DNA of 64,000 nt from NCBI RefSeq assembly GCF_003590095.1, contig NC_039483.1, forward strand, positions 4,774,001 to 4,838,000. Reading direction: 5' to 3'. The stretch is from Trichoplusia ni. Taxonomy: Eukaryota; Arthropoda; Insecta; Lepidoptera; Noctuidae. Shown piece after piece: positions 45,061-58,990 of the stretch. The notes under the pieces are model-generated. The model ran no database searches and was not told the origin of the DNA. It saw only the letters and a program-made list of their open reading frames with translations. Every line of letters begins with the position of its first letter. The first letter of the stretch is position 1. The position numbers and the translations under genes are program-made.

Positions 45061-46827
45061 GGACGCTAATGATTTAGTCCTTGAATTTGAGCTAAAAAAA
45101 AGTTAACAGCAAATGACAATAAGTCATAGACCATTTAGGATAAGTGCTAGGCATTTATTGCTTGGCATTTTTGTTGAACCCAACCCTTTTTTGTGCACAT
45201 AGTAGTATATCTTATTGATTTATTGACTAATTAAATAATAACTAATTCTTCTTTAAATCAATTTAAGATTCACAATTGTCTATAAATGAAAATCATAAAA
45301 TGTCATCGTCGGTAGCTTTAAATTGTTAATTATAATATCACTGGATTGACTCCGTCAGAATTTCTTAATCGCTTATAGCCTTCCGTCGCGACTGTTATTG
45401 GCAGTCGTTGATAACGATTTCATATTAAAATATTTAATAGACGGTATTTTGTAATAAGCTGTCGATATCTCTCAAATTGAAAGAGGTCTGTTTATATTTT
45501 ATTACAATATTGTGGGTTCAATCTTTACATCGAATTGTTTGCAAAAATAAAAAAACTAACATCGTTTATTTTGTGCACCGTTTCATTCAATTTACCGCAA
45601 ACAGAGTCTCCTATAGGGGATTATAATAGATCTATAGTTCAAAGGAGTATGTAAGAACGATATTAAGGTTAATGACGATATCAAAAAATATTTTTTGTTT
45701 GGCTCTTAACATTCTTCTTAACACATTCGAAAATTAACAACATAACAATTTAATTTTTTTATCTTTCACACTTCACAACTTTTGAATGGTTGATTATTAT
45801 CAAATATGTCTCACAATTTGGCACATAATTCAGCTTTAATAAAAAAACAAACTAAATTAAAATCGCTCAATCTGGTCGGGAGCTGTGATAAAACAGATAG
45901 ATACATAGGTCAAACTTAAAGCAATCCTATTTTTTTTCTTCTAAGTATACTAAAAAAACGATTCCTTCACAGTCTTGTGGTATTGCCTACACCCTATTGC
46001 CTAGCACCTATGTTTCAAAACTAATTGTATTGGACCAAACGACTAGTTAGGATTTCAATTTTAGATAAAATTGTTGCATAAATGCTTCAGAAATCGTCAC
46101 TTGGAAACCAATGGCTATACTCGTTTTTTTTTTACATCGGACTTGTTCGGTTTTCAATTCACTTAAAAAATATGTTTTAAAACTATTTTCCAGAGGTTGA
46201 CGTGAAATGGTCGATCATCATTGTCAGATAATGGCATCTGGTTGTATCTAAGTTTTCATCACTCTTTGGAGAGTTTTGGGCTGGAGGTAACGGTACCTAA
46301 ATTATTATCAAATACCTACCTTCCATTAAAGGGCGCATAGAAGAGCTGAACACCTTAGCTCCTCTGTAAACAATAATTAAAAAAGCAGTCACCATAGCCG
46401 AAATTGGCTGGGAAATACATATATATACCTACCCTCTAGATTTCGGTTTTGGGAGTAGGACGTTCGAGTTTGAGTTTGAGTTCCAGTTATAACATTTTCT
46501 GTAATCTATTTGAATTTAAATACAAATAGACTTATTATAGTCTTATTTTCTATCCTGTCATTAAATAAAGTAGATGTTAGCTAATTTAAAAACAGTAGTA
46601 AAAAACTTTCTTCACCAAAATTTAACGCTAAACGTTTCAAAGACATGTTTATGAATATTTAGCTGAACTGTTGACGCATAATTAGTGAATAATGATACAA
46701 TAACAGTCTAAAGACGGCGCGACGAAATAACAAGCGGAAAGCACTATAAAGGAATAGAGATGTGCTGGAAACGACAAGGCAATCTTTTGTGTATATTACA
46801 CTTACTTGGCCTCAATAGGAACGATGT

Positions 46828-47071
46828 TGAAATTAAACTACTTTTACGGATTTTATCGCGGTTTAATTTTAGATTTTAGTTCGACCTACGCAGTATGATT
46901 GGTCCACAAATAATTAATTAAAATATGAAGGTAGAACGAGCAACATCTTCTGTCAAGACGAACGCCATCTCAGTCTGCCCGTGACCATGGTACCTGCAAA
47001 GGTTTCGAAACGTCGGGAACTAAAATCTAAAATTAAACCGCGATAAAATCCGTAAAAGTAGTTTCATTTCA
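46828..47071. mobile_element. MITE-like element I with 54-bp terminal inverted repeats
   Basis: Arm 46828-46881 is almost exactly inverted at 47018-47071 (core CTACTTTTACGGATTTTATC). The 136-bp interior is non-coding. Clean, long arms suggest a relatively intact non-autonomous DNA element. Confidence 0.8.
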
Positions 47072-47212
47072 ATGTCTTACATTCGCGTAAGCCTAAGAAA
47101 CCACTAGCAACGATGTTTTAAAATGAATGTCATAAGTAATGTTAATATTGTACGAAGTATAATCAAACAAGCTGATTTAAAAATACTGCTTATTGCATCC
47201 TTGTTCCAAACG

Positions 47213-47460
47213 GATGCAGTTCAATACTGGTGTTTCACAAGATGCGACTGCCTAGTCAGACTGGTTGGCAGATTTTTTAGTTTCTGACTCTGACATTTTC
47301 TAGTTACTCGTAACGCCTGTGACAGATGTGTAAATAGCTACAATCATAATTTAATGCTCCTTCTAAAACACGGTTATGATATAGATGATCACCCGGCACG
47401 GCAAGACCGTATCACCCGTAGCTTAATCTGTGATCGATAACCGATCACAAGCCACGAGCT
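47213..47460 (+). mobile_element. Diverged SINE family B
   Basis: GATGCGACTGCCTAGTCAGA, GTAACGCCTGTGACAGATGT, GTAGCTTAATCTGTGATCG and AAGCCACGAGCT mark an old copy. Confidence 0.55.
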
Positions 47461-47974
47461 TCAGAAAATATTTTAATTGCAAAATGAACCGGACGCTGCT
47501 CTGAATTTCTTTTTTTTATTTGCAAAAATATACTTTCGGACAGGTCATTTTTAAATGTGATGATGGTGATGACTGTTATAAACGTATTTATCGCATTTAT
47601 CATTCTTATCTGTTTTTCGAATCACGTGTATTCTGACATCTTACGTTTCAAAAGCTATTCAAACTGCAATTGAAACCACATCTTTGTTTCCATGTAAGCT
47701 TCGCTGGTCTAAAACCGATCTAAAAGGCCAGTCTGTAGCCACAAACGCAAATTCGAACGTTGCAACTAGTAAAGGAAAATTGAATCGCGATTGGAAACAG
47801 GATCACATGTGGATAGAATGTTTTTAAAACTGAGAGGCTGTGCTGTACATCTTTATACAAAACTTTATTAAAAGTTATTTTTTAAGTAAAACATAGAAAC
47901 ATTGAACATTGAAACGTGCCGTTTTCTTTTTCTTTGCTTTTAAGACTCCCAGCATTAATGAACTTCATCCTTAT

Positions 47975-48290
47975 GTCGCGGGGGGTTGCACTAACATACA
48001 ATTCACAAGCAGAAAGACACCCAGACTCAGAACAAGCATTCGTTGATCACCCAAAAACTTGTCATGTTGTTATCTGGGCAACACGATACCCCTTAGTTAA
48101 TCTGGTTGTCAGACTTTCTAGCTTCTGACTACCTGTAACGAATAACAGCCGGAACCTACAATTTAACGTGCCATCCGAAACACGGAGGAACGCGAACTCG
48201 ATGGTCACCCATCTACTGACCGACCGCGTCAAGCATAGCTTAACCTGTGATCGATCCGCTTATGCAGTTACAGCTAAGCCTGTTACTAAA
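47975..48290. mobile_element. Chimeric SINE: family A (reverse) joined to family B (forward)
   Basis: Family A signature GACACCCAGACTCAGAACAAG runs to ACTTGTC (48062) and then changes directly to family B TATCTGGGCAACACGATACC through AGCTTAACCTGTGATCG. Either one inserted into the other or a composite formed by template switching. Confidence 0.65.
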
Positions 48291-49159
48291 TGCAAGTCAC
48301 TTCCAGAAGATTGAGACTAGGCAACCGTATAGTCTTGATTAGAACGGAGTCTGGCTATAATGGATTCTCTCGGGGCTCGTAATTGGGAAGCAACTCGTAT
48401 GAGACGGCGTGTCTCGATTTGTAGTTATATGCGCTTCAATGGAGTAAGTAATATTTTGTTTAGAAAATTAAAAGCTACATATTTAAATACGGTCCTTTTG
48501 AAATACTTATTTAAATACGATCCTTTTTGCTGGCTTTGCAGTGGAAACAAAATCGGTTTAACTGTTCTTTTCTTTGCTTTAAATGACTTTTATATAACTC
48601 TTGTTTTGACTTAACAATCGATTTTAAGATCTCGGATTTCCTAGTTTATTATGTAAAACTACCTGATATCGGTTTTTCGTGTTCCGAGACCAAACAGCAG
48701 ATATAACCTATTTAGTTTACTACTATTTGTGGGTACGTAGCTTATAAGGTCTGGTCTCGTTTATAATGAAGACTAATCAAATCTATTCGTACTATTCTTA
48801 GCCACAATTTTATATAACAAAATTCTAAAATCTTTAACCACTAATTTAGTTCATTCGAACTTGAATAGGTCCTTAAATTAATTGAATAAATTACAGTACG
48901 AACAACTTAAATTTCTTTTCAATTTGGAAAAAATAATATCTTTGAAAAGTATTTTCAAATTGTTCATTTAACTTAATTACAGCACGTTTGTCAGCCCATT
49001 CATTTGCAAAGATCTTTGATGCGTTCTATTATTACTTCAAATAATACTGATTTAGAAAGTTTTAATAAAATATGATGGATTGAATGACCATATTTAATTT
49101 TAGTTTTTGCATTTGCCATTATTACTTTTTAAAATAAATCTTATTAGATTCACCGCACT

Positions 49160-49326
49160 GCACTATTGACGTCAATGCGCGACGTGTCGCGGGTTGGATC
49201 CCCGCGTAGCCTTCCTCGATTAAAGGTCTATTCAACACAAAAATATTTTTTCAATTTGGACCAGTAGTTCCTGAGATTAGCGCGTTCAAACAAACAAACT
49301 CTTCAGCTTTATATATTAGTATAGAT
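49160..49326. repeat. SINE A fragment followed by family D fragment (reverse)
   Basis: CGCGACGTGTCGCGGGTTGGATCCCCGCGTAG is a family A head cut short; from 49216 family D reverse sequence follows, ending CAGCTTTATATATTAGTATAG. A second chimeric junction. Confidence 0.55.
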
Positions 49327-49391
49327 TATTATTTGAAATATTTATTAAAATTTTTATATCGACTCCGGAACAAAGGAATTTAATTCCTGTG

Positions 49392-49535
49392 ATCTGCACA
49401 AAGATACCTAGACTCGGGAAAAACATTCGCATATCACACAAATGCTTGTTCTACGCAGGGATCGAAACCGCGACTCGTCGCGCTCAGTGGGTTTGGCGTG
49501 GTGACCTCAACCACTCGGCTATACGTGACGTCATT
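49392..49535 (-). mobile_element. tRNA-derived SINE, family A (reverse)
   Basis: ACACCCAGACTCGGG-like start (as ATACCTAGACTCGGGAAAA), GCAGGGATCGAAACCGCG, GTGGGTTTGGCGTGGTGACC, ACTCGGCTATACGTG. Well-preserved head in reverse. Confidence 0.7.
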
Positions 49536-49857
49536 CAAATAAATCTGTCAGTCACAAATTTTGAGTCCTATGAGATAGACAGTCACGCTGTAATCTTTGG
49601 AAATGATACAGTGGAAGTAACAGAGGCATTTGGTAAATATTATCAGCACGTTTACCGACTACCGCTAAAAGTATTTGTGAAATCATTCTGGAAATGACAG
49701 TTACTTAGTGAGAGCTTGTTATTCTGTAAACTTTAAACCTGAGTGGTGGCAATCACTCTGCCTTTGACATTGTTAGGTTGGTAGCGTCAGCATGCCATGT
49801 TCGCGTATTGCCACGTTTTTATACACTCACTTTTCTTGTATGTTGGTTGTTCCGGTT

Positions 49858-50050
49858 GGTTGTTTGTAAGTCAAGTTTTCCGGTTTTTTGTAAGTCAATT
49901 TTGAGGCATTTTTCGATAAGCTAGCAGGCTGAAATTTTCAGTGTAGGTTCAAACCCGATGGCAATGCAATTTGCAACTATAAATACGACTGAACGATTTT
50001 CAAAAAAATTTGAAAGGAAATATTTGACATTTAAAGACTTGGGTGTTTAG
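49858..50050 (-). repeat. Dispersed repeat family E (reverse)
   Basis: GATAAGCTAGCAGGCTGAAA and ATGGCAATGCAATTTGCAAC, reverse of 1545-1745. Confidence 0.6.
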
Positions 50051-52494
50051 ATTTATTGAAATTATTATTATTTTGAACTAGCAACCAAAAAAATGAATAA
50101 GGGTTTCTTTTTTGAATATGTAATTTAACCCTTAAACTGCCTTAAAGTTAGTTGGTATATGTGTCTCGCTTTTACAACAAGAATCAGCTGGATATGATGC
50201 ATTGAAGTTAAGAAAAAGCAAGTATTATAATAACGTGGATATGTGAGTCATGTTGATTGCAATTGTCTATGTAACATGTGAGTTTTTAAGGGTCCATGTT
50301 TTACAAGTTTCAAAATATCCCGAAACATAGTTGGGAAAAGTAAATTAATAAATAAGTCTAGGCCGATGATGACAGAGATATGAAGGCAGAAGTTCTTAAA
50401 AAAAGGAACGCAAATTGAATATTCAATCTTATTCCTTTACAATAACAGACATTGTCACTGTTCATCACAAAACAAAATTCATCTTCATTAACATCATTAC
50501 GTTAACGTTTTCTTTAAAACTGTATATTGGTTTGTTCATTTTCTAATTTTCCGCTTGACGTCACTAATTGTTCAAAGAATGAGGCGAGTTTTATATTAAG
50601 ACGATATTTTTAGCCGCCCCGAAAAAACAACATTGGACTACATTTATTAAGTAACTTAAATTTTCCTTTTATTTTTGTTGCTTTTGCATAACATTTTGGT
50701 TGTTTTCATTCGTCATGCTATTCGATATTGTTTGGGTTTAAAATTTAAACTTTAACGTATTGAAACTTTTAGTTTTCAAATCTTAAAAAAAAATGAGCTA
50801 AACAACCTATTTTACTGGGTCTCACAGAAAAACAATTGCCTAATACACTAGATAGATCTGGAATGATACCATGTACAAATTCATGATCAACCTGACTACT
50901 TTGTTCCCTTAAAACTCTAAATCAAACAAAATCAAAGAAAAAGAATAGATTTTGACGTTTCTTTAAATGATTTTATTTAACTTCTGCTTAAATAAGAGAA
51001 CCACTTGTAAATAAGGCATTTGAAAATATTTAAATAAATTACGAATTATTTTATTTAATTCCAAAATTGTTTTGCTGCCAGTACACTTGAAGATGCTCTC
51101 ATCCTGGGGGAAATCGTTCAAGATCGACAGAATAGTCAGAGCAAAGTTTGTCAGCCAAGCGTTATGCAAGGCTTGAATCTTAACAACCTCTGCATAGCTC
51201 GTACAACTAACCATTGTTATTGAAAGAGGAGAGCAGGGAAATACTGATCAATTTTGGAGTAGAATAATTCAATCAGGTATTTTATTTATTTTTAAGATAA
51301 CGAGGTTTGCAATTAGGAATTTAATCCGTATGTCGCGAGGGGTTTCACAATTATTCAATTCATATGTAGAAAGACCCCAGACTTGGGTCTAGCGTGACCT
51401 AGACCTAGTGGTGACCTCAACTAGTCGATTAACTGCATTTCAATGGAAGAATTTTAATAGTGCCGTAAGAGTTTATATTTTTAACAAGGTTTTATCATCG
51501 GTGATCTGATTATGGTTCGTTTTTGTTTTGCACTTCAAAACTCGCTCACTATGACATCTGTCTGACGGACTAGAGATTTTTTCAGTCAAATACCCTATTA
51601 TTATCATCATAATATTCAGCATTACTTTACAAGTTACCTACTTACACACACACTTAGTTCGCGTTCGCTATATTTTTGCTCCATTTCCTCCTATTCAATA
51701 GTTTGGCCTGAAGTTCGATAAGTTGACGTACTAAAGAGAAACTTGAACTGTGGCTAGTTTGTATAGAAAATCAATAATGTAAATGCAATTCACGTCTTAT
51801 GTATATGTTCGAACTCAAGTTGTTGCTTGTTTCGAATGCATTTACAGCACTTCGGACGATCGTGGAATATAAATGGCGAATAATTTTAAACGAACTCGAT
51901 CGTTATAATGCGAGCTGTCTATAGATATGTCTAATGTAGATAAATTTCTAAATAATTTGTAATTTATTAAAATTTACAAAATTCTTGAAGTAAAGGCTGT
52001 GATTACGCTCCTGGTTTTAATTCAAAACTTTTAACTAGCGCCTTCTTAAAAAAAAAAAAATCAACCTTTCGCTTTAAGTGCTAATTCAAGAGTTTCTAAT
52101 TCAGTTTCGATACAAAATCCATTAACGTTACATAAAAATGCAAAGTTAGACTTTTTAAGTCTATAAGTACTTAACATCGATGTAGTTTCAATGATATAAA
52201 TGACTCTACCAACCAAATTCGCCAATCAATCAGTGTAATGGGTTTCGGATCGCTGCCATTTTAATGCAGTATCAAATGGACTCGAAGTAAGCCTCAAAGT
52301 GAATTGCTCTGTATTGATGACGATGATAAGCTCATATTGTATGTGTAATCATTACGATTGCATCGTTAATTAAGTCGATTCATTTGTAAGATACAATTTC
52401 ATGTTGGTTAATTAATTCTGATTGAATCGATGATTGATATCTCCATTTTTCAAACGCGACTTTCGATTAGTCACGTAACAAAAAATCATCATTC

Positions 52495-52665
52495 CGGTAT
52501 CATCATCATCATTATCATCAGATCATATTCGCCCACTGCTGGAAATAGGAATCACAAATTGCACGCCATCGAGATCTATCTTCGGCTGCTCGCATCCAGT
52601 TCCTGCCAGCCATCCTGCGCAGATCATCACTCCACTGTGCCTGAGGACGTCCTACACCGGTATAT
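52495..52665 (-). mobile_element. RTE-like LINE 3' end (reverse)
   Basis: On the minus strand it encodes AAEDRSRWRAI followed by a GATGATGATG run; same family as 21131-21260. A truncated 3' end only. Confidence 0.65.
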
Positions 52666-53578
52666 TTATGTGAAAATCGACTAACTTCCTTAATGTTCTT
52701 TCTTTAATGCTTTCTAGAAATAGTGGATTTATATGAAGTTTATTTTACAAAGGTATTTTTCGATCAAATATACTTAGTTATTTACTGTTTATATATCTAT
52801 TTCCAAAGCACAAACACAGCTTTGCTACTGAGAACTATCCACGGAAAACTGTTGCTACATAAAAATATATGGCGTAGCTAAACGACACCGTGACATAAAC
52901 TGATTACGGCTCCCGTCCTTTCATCGAAGAGCAAACCAGTGACCTAATTACCCCGTAAACCTCTTCATCTTGTCTAGAAAATTAATTGATACGTCTTATT
53001 TTTAGATCGATGCTATCTCGTGCGAGTGGCATACTTGTCATGTTGTGGTCTACGAAAACTGTGCTACGTACGATATTGGGAGCTACGAAACATGCGTGCT
53101 ACGAAAAATTTGTTACGAACTATGTGTGTTATTAGTTTTGTGTCCGAACAACAAAATAATTTTCTGATATCTTGTGTTTTTTTGTAAAAAGTAGGCCATT
53201 TTAGACCATTCTAAAATGACCTGAAATATCTAGTAGGAAAACTTTAAGGGTATTTACAACAAGGTATAATTTTCAAGTCACTTTCGCACCTGTCACCGAA
53301 TAAGAGAATTTGTATTTGCAAAGTTTGTACTAAGGAAAGATATTAATTTTGTTTAATTTCAGTTTGAAATTGTGTTAAATTATTAAATTACTAATGACTA
53401 TGGAAGCCAAATGTGAAACCTGCCTGTTAAGTTGTTATTAATAAATAAAATAACCTTTTAATATATTTTAATCGTGCAAAGTAATCAAGTTTGATTTATG
53501 TAATTATGCAAACTGGTTGTAATAGTAATAGATACTCTTTTTCCCACGTTTTTATTCATTAATAATAAATAATCACTA

Positions 53579-53815
53579 TCTTCGGACGCTCTCGTTGGGC
53601 GTCTGGGTCAAGGATTTGATTCAGAAAGCGGTACTTCTGGACACGGCGCGCATCGTGAGGAGGTTCCTCTCTCTGGCGCCCTGACCACCGGCAGCTTAGG
53701 CCCTGTTCCTGTTGCCGGTTGGACACTATTTTTTATATTTTTAAAAATATGTTGTTTTTCTTATATATATTTAAAAATGTAATTTTTATGTTATAAGATT
53801 TAAATAAAGGAAATA
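53579..53815 (+). mobile_element. LINE ORF2 C-terminus and 3' UTR (jockey/R1-like)
   Basis: Reads WVKDLIQKAVLLDTARIVRR then FLSLAP and a stop at about 53681-53683. A short 3' UTR (CACCGGCAGCTTAGGCCCTG) and an AATAAA-like end follow. This is the usual end of a lepidopteran jockey-type element; the rest is missing. Confidence 0.65.
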
Positions 53816-53949
53816 ATCACTTAAATATAGCAGTGGGGCTAGGTAACATCACTTGCGAGTAAAAGTCGTACTGGTAAATATCGTCGTACTGGACGTCACA
53901 TGAGATTTCAGATCACTGGGTCATTTCATCCAAAAGCTGTATCCATTTT

Positions 53950-54128
53950 TTTCATTTTATCTTCGCTCCTATTAGTCGCAGCGTGAGGGTATATAGCCTA
54001 TAACCTTCCTCGATAAATGGTCTATTCAACACAAAAATATTTTTTTTCAATTTAGACCAGTAGTTCCTGAGATTAGCGCGGTCAAACAAACAAACAAACA
54101 AACTCTTCAGCTTTATATATCAGTATAG
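53950..54128 (-). repeat. Dispersed repeat family D (reverse)
   Basis: TATCTTCGCTCCTATTAGTCG, TAGTTCCTGAGATTAGCGCG, CAGCTTTATATATCAGTATAG. Confidence 0.65.
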
Positions 54129-57100
54129 AAGTATAGATATAAAGATATAGATGTCAAATAGGTACCCTCTTGTGATTCTATTTGGACTGATTGTACTATC
54201 AACTTAAACAAGACATTTACAGCATTTCGTATCGACAAACACATTTTCCAAATCAATATCCGATACAATACAAAACACTTGATGTCGCTTCTAATATCGT
54301 GTGGATCCTGTGTTCCCTGCCTGCCAACACTCAAAGAGGTTTGTTTGCAAGAAGTATTTACACTACCCGACACACACGACGTACCGTAATCTTATTCTGA
54401 CAATAGTCGTCAAATAATTTGAAATACTTGTTTTGTTTAATATTTTTTTAAGAACAGATTTATCGTAAAAGAATAACTTCGCTAGCGTGACTAACGAACG
54501 CAAAATGATTTTTATCTACAAAAAAAGGTAGGAAGGAAGGTAGGAATAAAATATAGGAAGATTATAAGTTGCCTAATTTTTATATAAATAATTATTTATT
54601 TTATTCCTTGAATTCTACAATAAATTCTATAATCCTTTTGAATCTGTTGACAACATACTTTTCCTGTTGTTTTTTTCCCTTGAGAGACAACCGATACAGT
54701 AATCTGATCCTGACTCAGGTCATCCTGTTTTGTGACAATTCAACCTCTTTATAAAATGTTGTATGTAGGTCTTTTTCCTTTATAATCTCAATTTTACTAG
54801 TGCATTTATTATTATTTCTCCTTGCAAAACAGCCGAATTGAGTAGGTATATAAAGCAAATTATTTCAATAATAAATTTACAAACTCTCGGACTCACGTTC
54901 AAAGTTTTAATTTCAACGTAGACCATTCAATATTATCACCTCGGGTACTAAAACTTTCAGGATTGCTGCACCACTTCACAATTGCATTAAAAATTCTCAG
55001 TCTACTGAAAAATGTCTGCTTCTTCACGTTGGCTATCCTTTTCTATCTTTAAGTATTAACACAAGTTAAATAAAGACGAAATATAAACTCCTATTTAAGG
55101 TTGTGGTCCGAATTCGGTCAGTTTCTGCATATACACAAAAACTAAGTATATTTTCTTCTAACCGAATCGGCGCACCATAATACGTAAAGTGGTATTTACG
55201 TAAACCACTGACCGTAAGACATACGCAAGTTTTTCGCTCATTCTTGTAAATAGAGGGAACCAGCATTCATCACTAAGCTAGCTCTCTTTTATTTTCGTTT
55301 AATGTTCCATTTAGAAATCATATCAGTGCTAAACTGATTTTTTTATACCTATACCGCTGGCGCTGCATTTGCAACTAATGTAACAGCTCTACCTTTTCCT
55401 TGCATAAAACTAGTGTGGAAACTTTTTATAATTTTATTTTCCGCTCAAAGTGAGGCCTGAACCGCTGCACGGTTGCAAACGGCGTCTCCCGCCGGAATTA
55501 TTAATGCCTCACCGGCGATGCGGTGACGTATAACTTAGTCTCTAAAGGCTCTACCACCATCTCTCAGATAAAGGCTTTTGCAATTGTCGAAGCAAGACAA
55601 CGCATCAAACGCCGTAGTTTCTTCTCGCTTCCACGACTGTCGTCTTACTTTTGGATGTGGTGGTGAGCCCCAGAACCTATGACTGGGGTAGACGTGAACG
55701 ATGGACTTTATTGCAAGGGCTTAGTATATTTCAGAGACATTATGTGTGCTCTTATAAAGGAGTATTTATTTAAACTGTTACAATTTGTAAGTAGTTGCAC
55801 ACTTTCTTCGAGTTATAATGTTTCTATGTATGTTGGTTTATTGGCCGTTGACATACAAGTTGCTTTCAAATTATTTATGTTCATGTATTATTGTGAAATT
55901 TCGAGTTTTGTTATAAGTTTGGATAGAGTACAGTTTGTGATTTAAAATCCAACTTTTTAGAATGTAACAAAAGAAAACTCAATAAAAAAAAAAACATTCT
56001 TCAGGCTTTTGACATAAGATTGTTGTTCGAAAACAGAAATCAAAGCACAATTCATCAATTGACTACTACTTTAACATTGTTTATGCTCAGCCATTACAAA
56101 TTGTGACTCAAAAAAATGTCAGAGAAAATTAATAGATTGTAAATTGAATTGTTTTAAACTAGTTTTCTGCTAGCTTAAAATCCAACCGGAACGACAAAAA
56201 ACAAGAAAGTGAATTTATAAAAACGTGGGAATAAAGGTTTTCCACAAAAAAATCCCAATTTCGTTTTTTGTCGGTACTCGCCCACTTATTCTTTAGCGAA
56301 AATAAACAGCAGATTTTACTGGATTTTTAGGATTATCATAATTTGATTATTTTGTCAGCTTAGTATAATGCACTTATCTTGTAAAATTTCGGATTAGGAT
56401 TTGTCAAATTTTAACTAGGTGACGTATTTTTAGCGGTCGTTTCTTTCCAAACAATTTTCTTTGTTGTGTTTTGTGAACATCGTTATTTACGAAGTAAAAG
56501 TTACATTTGTGAGAGATAGAGCTGAATCACTTGCCGAGTGACATTCCATTTTGACAACTGACGTGTCTACGTATATGTCTAGTAATTTAAAAAAAAACGG
56601 TGGTATTACGCGGTAGTAGTAAGCGGTGAAGTATTATTAGTCTAAGAGCTCAGGGTTGCACCAAATTATTTGATGACTTTCGTCAATTGTTAAGTTGGAA
56701 AGAGTCGATTGTAAAGCAGTATTTGTTTAATTAAATAAAAATCTGTCGAAAAATCTGTAACAGGAAGAATAACCGAATGTCTGTAAAAATATACTCGAGT
56801 AGAGACTTAAATGCAAGCGAATTAAAAACCTCTATCCTAAAGTCACCTTGCTTTAAGGATCAGAAAGAATGTCGTTGTGAAAGCGAGATGCCGTTTCTCG
56901 TAGAGTGAAGCTGTCTCTTTCCCACGATCGTAACAGGCTCACATTCAGAGATGACGGAAGTAGCCCCCTGCTCTGCAGTAGTTATTGATTTTACGTAAGT
57001 TAGTAAATATTGTCGATACGGTCATAGCCACGCGCATAAACTAGTCTGCAATGAAATAAAATGTTCAAAGGTGAGCTTAACTCAGTCTTGAGTTTCCTTC

Positions 57101-58689
57101 AAGCTTTGAGTGAAATAAATATGGCATTTGTGGATGCAAATATAAACGATGTTTATATTTTTCTTTGGACGTGCTTGGAATATAAGATGTCTGTGTTATT
57201 TCTGTCTTTGAGCTGCAATATTCACCTATGCAGATAGTTAGGGATTTTATCAAATATGTAAGCCTATTAAATTGTGACTTTTTAAATTATGATTTGTTAT
57301 TTAATACAAAATTTAAATCGTGGTGGCTTAGCAATTGTAAAGGCATCATTGATAGTAAAAAAAACGTTGGCAGTTGTGTACTCGGAAGTAAATATTAACG
57401 AAAATGCTGTAAACTGCCCAACGAATATCTAATTAGTTCCTCAGATAGATTTAAAAGAATATCCGAAAAAATATATTTTTATATTATCATGTTAACAAAA
57501 ACATAAAATGTGACGTTACATGTAGTACACTTATACAGACAACTGACGTCATAAGTCCCCACTTCCATTCGTTTCGCCATCTTTAATGCATTTTATCTTC
57601 GTTATTTTTATTGATTTAATAAAATAATACATATTCAAAACCTTTACCCTTTGCCGGATCTTTTTCGCCTATATTTTCGGTAGTCAATTATATATTTCAT
57701 TTGAAAAAGCCTCAGAGTAAGCGAGTAAATAGAAACGCTTTAAAACTCTTTGAAAAAACCTGCATACTTGACTCTAACGTCTCGGAAACTCGCTTTGAGA
57801 ACTAACAATGTCTAATTGATAGTATAGGTTTCGAAGAGGCGCTCAACCTGCGTCAAAGCCTGTATTGTTAGACAGAAATAATAGTCGGGATTCTCTGAAT
57901 ACCTGCAGACTGGCATTCAAAGGCAATGCAATGCAAAAGAATTGCATATCCTGAATATTTTAGTAAAATAATGACTCGTTTTTAAGGTATGCTTTTTTGA
58001 ATGTGAATGGTACGAATGCATAAATGTTAAATAGATTTTACTTCAATATACTTTTTACGTAAGTCAGCTTTTATTGGTATTGCTACATGGTGTGTTTTGA
58101 TGTTATGTAATATATCGTAAAGCTAGTAGAAAAAAGCTATTCGTAAAGATAGTAGAAAAGAAATTGAATCTACTTCATCTAAATCGAAACTTTTTTTTTG
58201 TGTCCCATTTTGTGACCTTATTGCCATTGACCATAAAACCAACTAATTGAATTAAATTGTATACAATTGGTATGCTTTTCATGTATGTGCATTGTACCAA
58301 ATGTTGGCAATCAAAATGCTATTATTGAAATTGTCAATCACAAAAAGTAACAAAATATTCGAAAATAAAATTACGATTATTGACAAAATCGACGTGAAAT
58401 GGAGACTTTCGGAGCGTTTGCAGGCTTAAACCTGAATTACTGGAGCTTGTTCCCGACACGCTAATTTGGGGTGAGCAGTGAGCCGACAACTCATTGCTTA
58501 TTCTGAACACGTGCTCATTTGAAACATTTCACCCTTATAAATACGATGAAACATATGAGCGGAATTGGTATAATGTTCCAAGCATTTTGACGTATTTTCT
58601 GTTGTGGAGTCAATCTATTTTTGTAGCCTATAGTTCGTATTTTTCGTGTATAGTGAAAATAAAAACAATTATCTTATTATCTCATATTG

Positions 58690-58990
58690 TTTTATATCCC
58701 ACTGTTGGGCAAAGGCCTCCTCCTTCTTCTTTCAGACCTCTGTATTGCGATTACTCGCACTGAATTTGACTAGATCATCACATATTGGTATCGTTCACTA
58801 AAACCAAAAATAATTATAACAATATTATTAGTATTTTTAAATTCAGACTACGGCAGTCCACTGCTGGACATGCTTTACCCAAATTGCACCACCGCCATCC
58901 AGTCTGCTCCAACCCGTTCAGATCATCAGTCTATCCGCCTAAGGGTCGTCCAACATTGCGTTTGCCATTTCAGTGAAGTGACAGTGGGCT
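58690..58990 (-). mobile_element. RTE-like LINE 3' end (reverse), decayed
   Basis: ATCCCACTGTTGGGCAAAGG near 58695 and CCACTGCTGGACATG near 58858 are reverse complements of RTE 3' tails (CCCAGCAGTGGG type), followed by CATCCAGTCTGCTCCAACCC. Two tails close together suggest two stacked insertions. Confidence 0.55.
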
